A stretch of DNA of 64,000 bases. Origin: Schleiferiaceae bacterium (GTDB lineage Bacteria > Bacteroidota > Bacteroidia > Flavobacteriales > Schleiferiaceae). The notes beneath the pieces were generated by a model. That model searched no databases, was not told the origin of the DNA, and worked only from the letters and a program-made list of their open reading frames with translations. Both the position numbers and the translations under genes were made by a program. Shown in pieces: positions 26,067 through 34,708 of the stretch; position 1 is the first letter of the stretch; every line of letters starts with the position of its first letter. The stretch lies in NCBI GenBank assembly GCA_018402665.1, contig JAGYIN010000001.1, positions 124,001 through 188,000 of the forward strand. Reading direction: 5' to 3'.

Positions 26067-27131
26067 CTATTCAACAGTAGCCGGCTGAACCACATCAACC
26101 ATCCACTGGTTCGTATCCGGTGTGCGACCTAAACGTATATCGTTCAATAAGCGTTTAATCTCCATGGCCTTACCATCTGCTGGCGTAGGTATTGAATAGT
26201 TCGTACCCTGATGACCTATGGTGTCAATCTGGCTTACTACAGCTGCGGTTCCCATTCCAAACGCCTCTTTCAATGCACCTGTTCTTGCCGCCTCCACAAT
26301 CTCATCCACTGTAACTGGACGCTCCTGGATTGCCCAACCTTGCTCTTTTATAAGGGTAATAATAGAGCGGCGTGTGACACCTGCTAGAATACGATCCGTT
26401 AGCGGGGGCGTTACGAAGGTATCGCCTAGTAATAGCATGAGGTTCATGGTTCCACTCTCCTCAATGTATTTGTGTTCTTTATGATCCGTCCAAATGACCT
26501 GGTTGTACCCTTCCTTGATCGCTTGGGACGTGGGGTAAAAAGCACCACCGTAGTTACCGGCTGCTTTAGTGTAACCGATACCGCCGCCTGTTGCACGCGT
26601 AAACTCTTGCTCAATTTTCACTTTAACCGAGCCACTGTAATAAGGACCTACGGGTGAAGTGATGATACAAAAGGTATAATCATCACTTTGTCTTGCAGCG
26701 ATGAATTCTGACGATGCAAAGAGAAAAGGACGAATGTATAAACTATGGTCTTCCGCAGCAGGTACCCAATTTGAATCGATTTCCAAAAGTTTCGTAAGAC
26801 CGTTCATAAAGATCTCCTCGGGAATCTGAGGCATCATTAGACGCGCCCCGCTCTTATTCAAACGTGCAAAATTATCCAGAGGACGAAACATGCTGATGGT
26901 TCCATCATCTTTGCGATAGGCTTTCATCCCTTCGAAGGCACTTTGACCGTAATGCAGCGCGTGTAAACCGTAACTGAATTCTAGCTGTCCATAAGGACGA
27001 ATTTCTGGCTCTTGCCACGCCCCGTTTTTAAAATGACACACCAACATGTGGTCAGACATGTTACGTCCAAAAGGTAGGTTTGAAAAATCTACTTCGCTAA
27101 TGCGGCTTTTAGAGGTCAATTCTATTTTCAT
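26067..27131 (-). CDS. ilvE: Branched-chain amino acid aminotransferase
   Basis: PLP enzyme for the last step of valine, leucine and isoleucine synthesis and the first of their breakdown (class IV fold, type II BCAT). Visible features are the Tyr/Arg region LHYGQSAFEGMKAYR, the PLP-Lys segment YTKAAGNYGGAFYP, and IEESGTMNLMLLL near the cofactor phosphate. At 354 aa it fits the eukaryote-like BCAT class common in Bacteroidota. It is divergent from the DUF4920 gene. Confidence 0.96.
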   Translation of the reverse strand: MKIELTSKSRISEVDFSNLPFGRNMSDHMLVCHFKNGAWQEPEIRPYGQLEFSYGLHALHYGQSAFEGMKAYRKDDGTISMFRPLDNFARLNKSGARLMMPQIPEEIFMNGLTKLLEIDSNWVPAAEDHSLYIRPFLFASSEFIAARQSDDYTFCIITSPVGPYYSGSVKVKIEQEFTRATGGGIGYTKAAGNYGGAFYPTSQAIKEGYNQVIWTDHKEHKYIEESGTMNLMLLLGDTFVTPPLTDRILAGVTRRSIITLIKEQGWAIQERPVTVDEIVEAARTGALKEAFGMGTAAVVSQIDTIGHQGTNYSIPTPADGKAMEIKRLLNDIRLGRTPDTNQWMVDVVQPATVE

Positions 27132-27151
27132 GTGCGCTGTATTTGGGAGTA

Positions 27152-27159
27152 CAAATGTA
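27152..27159 (-). promoter_or_regulatory. Candidate -7 box for ilvE
   Basis: TACATTTG on the minus strand (TAnnTTTG), 20 bp before the ATG. It is overlapped by the inverted repeat AGTAC-AAAT-GTACT (27148-27161). No clean TTG at the -33 position. Confidence 0.4.
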
Positions 27160-27237
27160 CTAAATTTGACAATGTAAAACCGTTGCGGTGATTACCAATA
27201 CATTAGGTTCACCGGCTTTAAAACAAATAGAATTCAC

Positions 27238-27750
27238 ATGAAACATTTATTTCTTGCTGCGCTTGCGACAATCGGCCTAATTTCTTGTCAAAACGGAAAA
27301 AATTCAACCGATGAAACAACACAAAACGAGGTCGAAACCACTACGTATATAAACTTTGGTGATAGCACCTTTAGTACGGAAAATGCCTTTACAGCGGCAG
27401 AGGTCGTGGAAAATATGACCAGTGATCTTGATACGGTTTGGGCCGTAGTTGCAGGACCCATAACTCAAGTTTGCACGACGAAAGGATGCTGGATGGCTAC
27501 AGCCATAGATTCTAGCAACAACCTTTTTGTAGACTATGATTATGAGTTTTTACTTCCTACAAACAGTCAAGGGCAGGATATGATCATGTCGGGATACGCC
27601 TATTGGGACAGCACTTCTGTGGCCCAATTACGTCATTATGCCGAAGACCGTGGCGCTAGTGAAGAGGAGATTGCAGCAATCACAGAACCTGTTGGCGAAG
27701 TAATGTTTAAAGCAAAAGGCGTTAAAATCATACTTCCGGATGCTGAATAA
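27238..27750 (+). CDS. DUF4920 lipoprotein
   Basis: Predicted outer-membrane or periplasmic lipoprotein (MKHLFLAALATIGLISC, lipobox Cys at 17). The DUF4920 domain is a small beta-rich fold; its conserved VCTTKGCWMA motif carries two cysteines and suggests a redox or metal role, not demonstrated. At 170 aa it is family-typical. It overlaps the next gene by 11 nt, and the pair is likely an operon with mnmD and the NUDIX gene. Confidence 0.88.
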   Translation: MKHLFLAALATIGLISCQNGKNSTDETTQNEVETTTYINFGDSTFSTENAFTAAEVVENMTSDLDTVWAVVAGPITQVCTTKGCWMATAIDSSNNLFVDYDYEFLLPTNSQGQDMIMSGYAYWDSTSVAQLRHYAEDRGASEEEIAAITEPVGEVMFKAKGVKIILPDAE

Positions 27751-28186
27751 ACTATTCTTTTTGACAGTGGTCATTTCCGTGAGCCTCTATTCTTGTGATA
27801 CCACTGAAGAATCGACTTCCACGGTTAAAAAAAGTACATGGTCGCCAAAGATGGATGAGCCAAGCGAATTGGCACAAATCATGCGCGAGCTCCATGAGGA
27901 AGGTTTACAGCGTAAAGCATCGCTCGAAAAAGGTGTACTTTATACTGGAAGTGTAGATAATCTGTTGAAAATGGTTGCTGCAACTCCCACAGAGCCTCAT
28001 ATGAAAGGCCCCGCTTTTGAACCGCATGCTTTGGCATTTAACGCCAGTTACGGTGCCATTCAAGCAGCCACTGCCGTTAAAGAGCAGATTGATGCGCACA
28101 ATAATCTTGTAAAATCTTGTGTGGCGTGCCATACTAATTTTTGTCAGGGACCTATATCACGAATTGAACTGCTCTACATCAACTAA
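27740..28186 (+). CDS. Cytochrome c'-like lipoprotein with one CXXCH
   Basis: A 148-aa lipoprotein (MLNKLFFLTVVISVSLYSC, lipobox Cys at 19) with a mostly helical body and a single heme motif near the C-terminus, KSCVACHTNFC. A C-terminal CXXCH after four helices is the pattern of class II cytochromes c (c'/c-556), so a heme protein on the periplasmic side is likely; ligand and partner are unknown. It would need the ccm system encoded nearby. Overlaps the DUF4920 gene by 11 nt and mnmD by 1 nt (TAATG). Confidence 0.75.
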   Translation: MLNKLFFLTVVISVSLYSCDTTEESTSTVKKSTWSPKMDEPSELAQIMRELHEEGLQRKASLEKGVLYTGSVDNLLKMVAATPTEPHMKGPAFEPHALAFNASYGAIQAATAVKEQIDAHNNLVKSCVACHTNFCQGPISRIELLYIN

Positions 28187-28839
28187 TGTCGGTAGCTGGT
28201 GAACGTCATATAACCACCTCGAGCGACGGGAGCACCACCATCTGGGTGCCTGGACTGGACGAGCATTACCACAGTATTCATGGCGCGCGAACAGAAAGCC
28301 TACACGTTTTTATCGACGCGGGGCTCAAAGCAACAGCTGCACAATCGGTTCGCATTTTAGAAGTAGGGCTCGGAACGGCCTTGAATGCGCAACTCACCTT
28401 TGAGACTGCGAAAGAATTGGGTGTGGAAGTACAGTACCATGCGATCGAGAAATTCCCAATCACTCCAGAAGAAGCGACGGACCTCGGCGAAGCAGGTATG
28501 CAAGAAGCACTTCCTTTTTTGCTAGCAACCCCCAATATTCCTTTGCAATTGGGAGACTCCTCATTTACCCTATTTGTAGAGGACCTTCGTACGTTCACTG
28601 CAGAACAGGGCACCTATGACCTTATTTACTTTGACGCCTTTGCACCCAGCGCACAACCAGAGCTTTGGTCAGATGCTGTTTTTGAAAACATGTACAAACT
28701 GCTCGCTAAGGGAGGCATACTCACCACCTATTGCGCAAAGGGCGTGGTTAAAAGGTCAATGAAAGCAGCCGGATTTGAAGTGGAAGCGCTGCCTGGTCCC
28801 CCACGTAAACGAGAAATGACACGCGCATGGAAACGGTAA
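28186..28839 (+). CDS. mnmD: tRNA (mnm5s2U34)-methyltransferase MnmD
   Basis: SAM-dependent enzyme that completes mnm5(s2)U at the wobble base of some tRNAs. It corresponds to the methyltransferase half of E. coli MnmC, without the oxidase half. Motifs: ILEVGLGTALNA for SAM, IYFDAFAPSAQPELW for the catalytic region, and PGPPRKREMTRA at the C-terminus. It is translationally coupled to the cytochrome-like gene and overlaps the NUDIX gene by 13 nt. Confidence 0.93.
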   Translation: MSVAGERHITTSSDGSTTIWVPGLDEHYHSIHGARTESLHVFIDAGLKATAAQSVRILEVGLGTALNAQLTFETAKELGVEVQYHAIEKFPITPEEATDLGEAGMQEALPFLLATPNIPLQLGDSSFTLFVEDLRTFTAEQGTYDLIYFDAFAPSAQPELWSDAVFENMYKLLAKGGILTTYCAKGVVKRSMKAAGFEVEALPGPPRKREMTRAWKR

Positions 28840-29276
28840 AAGCTAAAAAATTCACAGCGCGTTGTTACGCGCTTATTGTGAGTGATACCCGCAGACTTTT
28901 GGTCATGAAAGAACGCTGGCGCGGAGTGGATTTAAACAAACTTCCCGGAGGTGGATTAGAATTGGGCGAAGGATTGTTCGACTGTCTCAACAGAGAGCTC
29001 AACGAGGAGTTTATCCAATTCGAATCTTGCCAATGGTCGCATGTACATACCCCTACTCATTATTTCACATCTCAATTTCGCCCGGACGAGCAATTGCTTT
29101 TAACCTATTTCAAGGCTGTAGCTCCCGTTAACGAACATCGCTGGGTTCTGAATCCAGAGGAGTCGGAAAATTTACTAGGAATAGAATGGCTGGACTTGAG
29201 GAAGGAAAACCGGAATTGGTTCACATTAGAGAGCGATCGTGATGCCTTCGATAAATTGGTAGCCCTCTACGCTTAA
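28827..29276 (+). CDS. NUDIX hydrolase
   Basis: A 149-aa NUDIX-fold hydrolase. The Nudix box is LPGGGLELGEGLFDCLNRELNEEF, matching GX5EX7REUXEEX (the glycine after GG, then RE-x-x-EE). The substrate class (nucleoside diphosphate derivative) cannot be assigned. The start overlaps mnmD, and the 3' end overlaps the convergent hypothetical gene by 4 nt. Confidence 0.9.
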   Translation: METVKAKKFTARCYALIVSDTRRLLVMKERWRGVDLNKLPGGGLELGEGLFDCLNRELNEEFIQFESCQWSHVHTPTHYFTSQFRPDEQLLLTYFKAVAPVNEHRWVLNPEESENLLGIEWLDLRKENRNWFTLESDRDAFDKLVALYA

Positions 29277-29839
29277 CCCAATCTTCGTTGGACCACTGCG
29301 GCTATCTGAGCGTACAATTGTTGCGGGGTTTTAGTACGCCAATTCAAAGCATCTAATGCACCACCCAACACAAAATACATGTCAAGACTGTAGCTCGATA
29401 GTTCATCCAACACGTGAGGGCGTAGATTAAGAAAAGCCATCCAACCGTCGGGTACCTCTTCCAACCATTCGTCGTAATAATCCGTTTCGTCCGCGTGAAA
29501 ATTTAGAATATTCTCGCCAATGAGAATGAATTTATCAATCCCAACTGGCAACATCTCATCGATCAAATCACGTTTCACCCGCATAATATCATTATGTACA
29601 GCATCATTCCATTCGCCAAAAAATTCAATAACTGCATAACCTATTGCGTAATCGACAAAAAGGATTTTTAGGTAAAGTGTTTCACAACCTATACTGTCCC
29701 ATTGCGGATGTATGACGTGATCAAAAATTTGATCCGTAAAATGTACCTCACTATTGAAGTAACCGTACAACGGACTTTGCGGATCTTCACTTGCTTGATA
29801 CAAATGGCGCCAATTGTAATAGGGTTCTAAAGTGTGCAC
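29273..29839 (-). CDS. Conserved protein of unknown function (188 aa)
   Basis: Soluble acidic protein rich in aromatic residues (HTLEPYYNWRHLYQASEDPQ; FNSEVHFTDQIFDHVIHPQW). No signal peptide or membrane segment. I recall similar unnamed proteins in flavobacteria but no function. It faces the TIGR01777 gene across a 74-bp gap that holds a 7-bp inverted repeat. Confidence 0.85.
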   Translation of the reverse strand: MHTLEPYYNWRHLYQASEDPQSPLYGYFNSEVHFTDQIFDHVIHPQWDSIGCETLYLKILFVDYAIGYAVIEFFGEWNDAVHNDIMRVKRDLIDEMLPVGIDKFILIGENILNFHADETDYYDEWLEEVPDGWMAFLNLRPHVLDELSSYSLDMYFVLGGALDALNWRTKTPQQLYAQIAAVVQRRLG

Positions 29840-29864
29840 TGAAAAAAAATTAGTGAATATGTAC

Positions 29865-29891
29865 CTAACAAAATTGGCTAAACATTGTTAG
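29865..29891. promoter_or_regulatory. Inverted repeat, possible operator
   Basis: CTAACAA-N13-TTGTTAG lies between divergent genes. The 20-bp centre spacing equals about two helical turns, as for a dimeric regulator. No regulator gene is next to it, so this is only a candidate. Confidence 0.35.
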
Positions 29892-29913
29892 TTTTCCAAC
29901 AGAAAATTACCCC

Positions 29914-30819
29914 ATGGCTGTATTTACTATCACCGGCGCAACTGGATCTGTAGGCCGAGCAATCATACAATCGCTCCAAAGTGAATCGCATGAGATACGC
30001 GTACTGAGTACGCGTAAATCTGTTGAGATCAAAGGCGTATCCTCATTTTACTGGAATCCAGCAACTAATCAAATAGATCAAGACGCTTTGATAGGTGCAG
30101 ATTACCTGGTCCATCTTGCGGGCGCCACAGTAAGTAAGCGCTGGACACCTGCTTACAAAAAGCTGATTATGGACAGCCGCGTTGACGGCACGCAGCTTTT
30201 ACTCAGTGCAACGAGCCTGTTGAAAACGCCACTTAAAGCAGTCATTAGTGCCTCCGCTATCGGTTACTACGGTAGCGATTTAGAACGTTTAATGAAGGAA
30301 GAAGATGCACCTGCTGACGACTATCTCGCAGCCGTGACGAAAACGTGGGAATCCTACACAAGGAAATTTGAATCGCCACAAACTAAAAGTATTCAGCTTC
30401 GAATAGGCATTGTTCTAGATCGTGGCGCCGGGGTCTTAGGTCAATTAGAACCGCTGGTAAAATATGGACTTGCAGCGCCCCTAGGTTCCGGTAAACAGTG
30501 GAGCAGTTGGATTCACGTTGAGGATCTCGCTCGAATGTTTGTTTATGCAGCAACACAATCCTTAGCGAGCGGTGCTTACAATGCCGTAGCACCAGCTCCT
30601 GTGACAAACAAACAACTCACCAAAGCCCTTTGCCGCGTGAACAAGCGACTAATGCTTCCCATTGGTGTCCCCACTTTCGTATTAAAAGTAATGCTTGGAC
30701 AGATGGCAACACTCGCTTTAATGAGTCAAAAAGTCAGTGCTGATAAAATAGTAGCCACCGGCTTTTCGTTTATGTACGAATCGGTTGAAAAGGCGTTCAA
30801 AGCCCTATACGAACATTAA
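29914..30819 (+). CDS. TIGR01777 family NAD(P)-dependent epimerase-like protein
   Basis: Extended short-chain dehydrogenase-like protein (YfcH family). The N-terminal TITGATGSVGRAIIQSL is the Rossmann glycine motif; YLVHLAGATVSKRWT and ISASAIGYYGS provide the usual family marks, and YNAVAPAPVTNKQLTKAL begins the DUF1731 C-terminal part. The reaction is unknown. Monocistronic, ending at a terminator hairpin shared with the convergent YceI gene. Confidence 0.9.
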   Translation: MAVFTITGATGSVGRAIIQSLQSESHEIRVLSTRKSVEIKGVSSFYWNPATNQIDQDALIGADYLVHLAGATVSKRWTPAYKKLIMDSRVDGTQLLLSATSLLKTPLKAVISASAIGYYGSDLERLMKEEDAPADDYLAAVTKTWESYTRKFESPQTKSIQLRIGIVLDRGAGVLGQLEPLVKYGLAAPLGSGKQWSSWIHVEDLARMFVYAATQSLASGAYNAVAPAPVTNKQLTKALCRVNKRLMLPIGVPTFVLKVMLGQMATLALMSQKVSADKIVATGFSFMYESVEKAFKALYEH

Positions 30820-30850
30820 AAAACCCCGACCTGTGCAGGACCGGGGCTTT
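30820..30850 (-). terminator. Terminator after the YceI gene
   Basis: On minus, CCCCGGTCCTGCACAGGTCGGGG (an inner CCTG/CAGG stem inside CCCCG/CGGGG) is followed by TTTTTT. It lies 25 bp past the YceI stop and also follows the plus-strand epimerase gene. Confidence 0.75.
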
Positions 30851-30875
30851 GCCCTAAACTTATGATAGGGATAGT

Positions 30876-31541
30876 TTAAGCCTTCGTTGCCGATACGTTG
30901 ATCGTTAATTCAATGCTATGGTCGATCAAATCTTCTTTCAAAGTTTCTGCGATTGTTGCGTCCTCGCTGTCGTGAAATTTAACATCCCACTTCGTACGGT
31001 CGATTGAGAAGGTAGGAGCAGTAAAGCGTAACGATCCCTCTTCAACTGTTACATTCGCTGGAAATTCAATACTATTTGTAATGCCACGGATGGTTAAGTT
31101 ACCAACTACTACGAATGGTGCAACATCTGTTGCCTCTTCACGTACTTCAACGATTTCGAATACCGCTGTTGGAAAGCTATCTACAAAAAAGAAATCTGGT
31201 GACTTCAGGTGACCTTCTAAATAGCCGCGTTTGCCTTCATCTTCAAGATCTTCGTTTGCGATAGAATTCATGTCGATAGTGATCGTACCGCCTACAAGCT
31301 GATCTCCAGCAACTGCAAAAGCACCCGATTGTACATCGATTGTACCCAAATGCTCAGAAGCAACATAAGATTTGAATCCACGCCACTTTAAGTAAGCGCC
31401 TTCTTCAATGGTATACGCTGTTGCCTCAGCAACTGCCTGTACTTCTTGTGCTTCGCCAGTTAACGCTTCATCAGCTTTTGAACCGTTTGAACAGCTTACA
31501 GCTACGATTGCTGCCGCCGCTAAAATTGCAATTTTCTTCAT
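30876..31541 (-). CDS. YceI-family lipoprotein
   Basis: Lipocalin-like YceI fold that binds isoprenoid-type lipids, exported as a lipoprotein (MKKIAILAAAAIVAVSC). The YceI pattern is visible: SYLKWRGFK-type entry, GTITIDMNSIANED, LEGHLKSPDFFFVDSFPTAVF, GNLTIRGITNSIEFPA and FSIDRTKWDVKF. At 221 aa it is standard for flavobacteria. A 12-bp palindrome (TTGTTTAAACAA) lies 52 bp upstream of the start. Confidence 0.93.
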   Translation of the reverse strand: MKKIAILAAAAIVAVSCSNGSKADEALTGEAQEVQAVAEATAYTIEEGAYLKWRGFKSYVASEHLGTIDVQSGAFAVAGDQLVGGTITIDMNSIANEDLEDEGKRGYLEGHLKSPDFFFVDSFPTAVFEIVEVREEATDVAPFVVVGNLTIRGITNSIEFPANVTVEEGSLRFTAPTFSIDRTKWDVKFHDSEDATIAETLKEDLIDHSIELTINVSATKA

Positions 31542-31593
31542 TTTTTGTCTATTCTTAATTAAGTTGTGCGAAGATAACGAAGCAGCGACTTAA

Positions 31594-31605
31594 TTGTTTA
31601 AACAA
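31594..31605. promoter_or_regulatory. 12-bp perfect palindrome upstream of YceI gene
   Basis: TTGTTTAAACAA is self-complementary and lies in the 104-bp gap between the YceI start and the MFS gene's end, in promoter position for YceI. It could be an operator; chance occurrence in A/T-rich DNA is possible. Confidence 0.3.
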
Positions 31606-31645
31606 CTATCTAAATATTTTTTCAACCTTAAATAAGGTATGCACA

Positions 31646-32815
31646 CTACGAAAAGTGCTTTTTACGAAGGCGAATTGCCAAAACACTGACAATCAAAGTT
31701 ATAGTTCCAGCTAACAGGTAAGGATAGGTATAATGAAAGCCATAGGCTGCACCACCAACGGCCGGGCCTACCACCCGGGCTAATGAACCTACACTCTGGT
31801 TCGTTCCTAAGATTTTACCCTGGGCATCCTTAGGTGCAAAACTGCTCAATAATGAGCTCACCGTAGGGGTCAGGAGCGCATTCCCTAACGAGAGTAAGGT
31901 CAAACAAAACAGTTCAAGGCCAAATAAATCGGTAGGGACAAAAGGCATAGCGAAGAGCCCCAAGGCCACTAAAACGGTACCGGATGCTAATAAATTATGC
32001 TCGCCAAACCAGGTATTAAATTTCCCGATCAGACCGCCCTGAATGATCACAGCCAATAAACCGATATAGGCGAATGTATAACCGATGTGCATTTCTGATA
32101 AACCGAAATGCTCCGCCCACAATAACGTTGAGGTGATTTGCATCATACTGAACCCGAGGATGTAAACAAAGTTTATCGTAAACAATGCGCTCACTTCAGG
32201 AGTCGATTTGAAGCGGATAATGTCTTTGAATGGGTTCGGAAATAATTGGCTTTGTGTGGATTTCTCTTTTAAAGTTTCACCTAGGAAGAACCACGCTAAG
32301 ATGAAGTTCAAAGCGCTCAAACTGGCCGCAAAATACCCCACTCCGGCCACCCCAAAATATTCGTTTAAAATCCCGCCTAAAGAAGGCCCAAAAATAAATC
32401 CAAGACCAAAGGCGGCACCAATAATACCAAATGCCTTCGTCCGATTTTCCTGGGGTACCACATCACTTATATAGGCTTGTGCCACGCTTAAGTTTGCAGC
32501 GCCAAATCCTTTCATGAGACGCGTCACAAACAGGAGCCATAACACTGTCGCGTTCGCAAAAAGAATGTAGGCCACCATCATGATTAAAATACTCGTGAGC
32601 ATTACTGGTCGTCGCCCGAAGCGGTCGCTCAATCCCCCCCAAAAGCTAGCGAACAGAAACTGCATGATACTAAAGGAGGTTCCTAATAGCCCAACCATCG
32701 CATCCGTTGCACCCAAATCTTTAGCATAAATGGGTAAGATGGGAATGATCAGCCCAAACCCCATCAGATCGAGAAATATGGTTAAAAAAAGTACCGCTAA
32801 CGCCTTATTTTTCAT
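31646..32815 (-). CDS. MFS transporter, TetA-like (DHA1 family)
   Basis: Proton-driven exporter of the major facilitator superfamily with 12 predicted helices over 389 aa. The start (LFLTIFLDLMGFGLIIPILPIYA), motif A (GGLSDRFGRRPVML) and FGIIGAAFGLGFIFGPSLGG (motif C) place it close to tetracycline exporters, but housekeeping Bacteroidota genomes carry similar genes and no resistance role can be claimed. Overlaps rnz by 11 nt and ends the mpl-pyrR-pyrB-rnz operon. Confidence 0.9.
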   Translation of the reverse strand: MKNKALAVLFLTIFLDLMGFGLIIPILPIYAKDLGATDAMVGLLGTSFSIMQFLFASFWGGLSDRFGRRPVMLTSILIMMVAYILFANATVLWLLFVTRLMKGFGAANLSVAQAYISDVVPQENRTKAFGIIGAAFGLGFIFGPSLGGILNEYFGVAGVGYFAASLSALNFILAWFFLGETLKEKSTQSQLFPNPFKDIIRFKSTPEVSALFTINFVYILGFSMMQITSTLLWAEHFGLSEMHIGYTFAYIGLLAVIIQGGLIGKFNTWFGEHNLLASGTVLVALGLFAMPFVPTDLFGLELFCLTLLSLGNALLTPTVSSLLSSFAPKDAQGKILGTNQSVGSLARVVGPAVGGAAYGFHYTYPYLLAGTITLIVSVLAIRLRKKHFS

Positions 32816-33767
32816 CCTTTTTGGGCGCTAGAGATTTCACTTTAATACCGCTTTGCTTGATGCTGTACTGATACAATTCACGCGCCGCGTAGACTTTTGA
32901 GAATACCGCCTTCGCTTCTTCCTCAAACCTCGTCTTATCCGTATAACGCGCACTATAGTGACCTATGAGTAAATGCTTAGCCCTAGCCTCTTTTGCTACC
33001 GTTGCTGCCTGTACTGCAGTACTGTGCATGGTTTGTTTAGCACGTGCTTTCTTATCCTCACAAAACGTGCTTTCATGATAGAGCACATCTACCCCTTCGA
33101 CATAACCAGCAGTATCTTGCGTGTACATCGTATCTGAAGCGAATGCATAGGACAATGGTTGGGGCGGGTCAAGGGTCAGCGCTCCATTCGGAATTTCCTT
33201 TCCTTCATCACTGATCCAATTTTTCCCTTCCTTAATCCAATGATAGTCGCACACAGGGATTCCATAGGCATCTGCCGCAGGCTTGTTCAGCGTACGTTTT
33301 AACGCCTTTTCTTTAAAAAGAAAGCCCGTGGTTGCTATCCTATGTTTTAATGGAAAACTAGAGATGGTATACGCGTCTGTTTCTACCAATACTTGAGGTA
33401 CTTTGTGTTGGGTAACAACGAAATGCATGGAGTACGAAGTGAAGGTACCGGCTGCACGGAACTGTGTCAAAACAATCTCCTTTAATTTAGGCGGCCCATA
33501 AATCGTCAATGGTGCAGTTCGTCCTAACAAATGGAAGGTACTTAAGAGTCCTACAAGTCCAAAAAAATGATCCCCGTGGAGATGAGAAATGAAGATGTGA
33601 TTGATTCTCGAAAACTTTGTCTTCGCTCTACGAAGTTGCTTCTGAGTACCTTCTCCACAATCAATCAAAAAATAATGCTCACGCATTTTAAGCAACTGCG
33701 CGGTGGTATACTGATTTGATGTGGGCGTTGCGCTTGCTGCCCCCAAAATGATCAAATCAAGCCCCAT
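32805..33767 (-). CDS. rnz: Ribonuclease Z
   Basis: Metallo-beta-lactamase endonuclease that trims tRNA 3' ends. FISHLHGDHFFGLVGLL carries the HXHXDH zinc motif, SDTMYT and YHESTF bring further metal ligands, and the final HLLIGHYSARY has the histidine typical of ElaC. The length, 320 aa, is right for the short form. It follows pyrB by 2 bp, a pairing that is usual in flavobacteria. Confidence 0.95.
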   Translation of the reverse strand: MGLDLIILGAASATPTSNQYTTAQLLKMREHYFLIDCGEGTQKQLRRAKTKFSRINHIFISHLHGDHFFGLVGLLSTFHLLGRTAPLTIYGPPKLKEIVLTQFRAAGTFTSYSMHFVVTQHKVPQVLVETDAYTISSFPLKHRIATTGFLFKEKALKRTLNKPAADAYGIPVCDYHWIKEGKNWISDEGKEIPNGALTLDPPQPLSYAFASDTMYTQDTAGYVEGVDVLYHESTFCEDKKARAKQTMHSTAVQAATVAKEARAKHLLIGHYSARYTDKTRFEEEAKAVFSKVYAARELYQYSIKQSGIKVKSLAPKKDEK

Positions 33768-33769
33768 AT

Positions 33770-34708
33770 TTAGGACTTACTTAATTTGCGCTTCTCTGCA
33801 AGTAAGTACAATACTGCCATACGAACCGCAACACCGTTTTGAACCTGATCTAAAATGATAGAATGCTCGCTATCCGCAACTTCTGATGTAATCTCTACAC
33901 CTCTATTGATTGGTCCCGGGTGCATCACCACAATCGGTTTTTCTAAAGCGTCCAGATGGTCCATAGTCAAACCGTATTGAGCACGGTATTCAGCAATGGA
34001 GGGAAAGTACTTTATGTCTTGACGCTCGTGCTGAACACGCAGCATATTTGCCACATCACACCACTCTATGGCGGTCTGAAGATTGTGTTCAACTTTCACA
34101 CCTAGGGTATGCATGTATTTAGGCACGAGCGTCGTTGGCCCACAGACCATGACCTCAGCACCCATTTTCTTCAACAATAGCACATTTGACAATGCTACTC
34201 GGCTGTGCACGATATCGCCAACAATGGCCACTTTAGTTCCTTCTAAGGTTCCCACTGCCTCACGAATAGAGAAGGCATCGAGCAAGGCTTGCGTTGGATG
34301 TTCGTGCGCACCATCTCCTGCATTAACGATGGAAGCATCGACGTGCTGCGCAAGAAACTCACCCGCACCTGGATTAGGATGTCGCATGACCACCATATCT
34401 ACTTTCATAGACAGGATGTTATTTACGGTATCTACCAGTGTCTCGCCTTTCTTAACGGAGGAAGAGGCGGCAGAAAAATTCACAACATCAGCACTTAATC
34501 GCTTTTCAGCCAATTCGAAACTCAGTCGTGTGCGCGTTGAATTTTCGAAAAATAAGTTGGCAACGGTGATATCACGTAGCGTAGGAACTTTTTTAATAGG
34601 TCGATTAATAACCTCTTTAAACTGTATTGCCGTATCGAGAATGAGCTGGATGTCCTCTGGATTGAGGTGCTTAATTCCCAGCAAGTGATTCACAGATAAT
34701 TCGCTCAT
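33770..34708 (-). CDS. pyrB: Aspartate carbamoyltransferase catalytic subunit
   Basis: Makes N-carbamoyl-aspartate, the committed step of pyrimidine synthesis. The carbamoyl-phosphate motif FENSTRTRLSFELA, the 80s-loop region and the substrate motif DGAHEHPTQALLD are present, as is MHPGPINRGVEI at the C-terminal end. No pyrI regulatory gene is adjacent, as is usual with pyrR-type operons. Overlaps pyrR by one base. Confidence 0.97.
   Translation of the reverse strand: MSELSVNHLLGIKHLNPEDIQLILDTAIQFKEVINRPIKKVPTLRDITVANLFFENSTRTRLSFELAEKRLSADVVNFSAASSSVKKGETLVDTVNNILSMKVDMVVMRHPNPGAGEFLAQHVDASIVNAGDGAHEHPTQALLDAFSIREAVGTLEGTKVAIVGDIVHSRVALSNVLLLKKMGAEVMVCGPTTLVPKYMHTLGVKVEHNLQTAIEWCDVANMLRVQHERQDIKYFPSIAEYRAQYGLTMDHLDALEKPIVVMHPGPINRGVEITSEVADSEHSIILDQVQNGVAVRMAVLYLLAEKRKLSKS

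Noticed and set aside
31646-32815. Tetracycline resistance gene
   Set aside because: TetA-like similarity is at MFS-family level only; the gene is part of a housekeeping operon with no mobile DNA.
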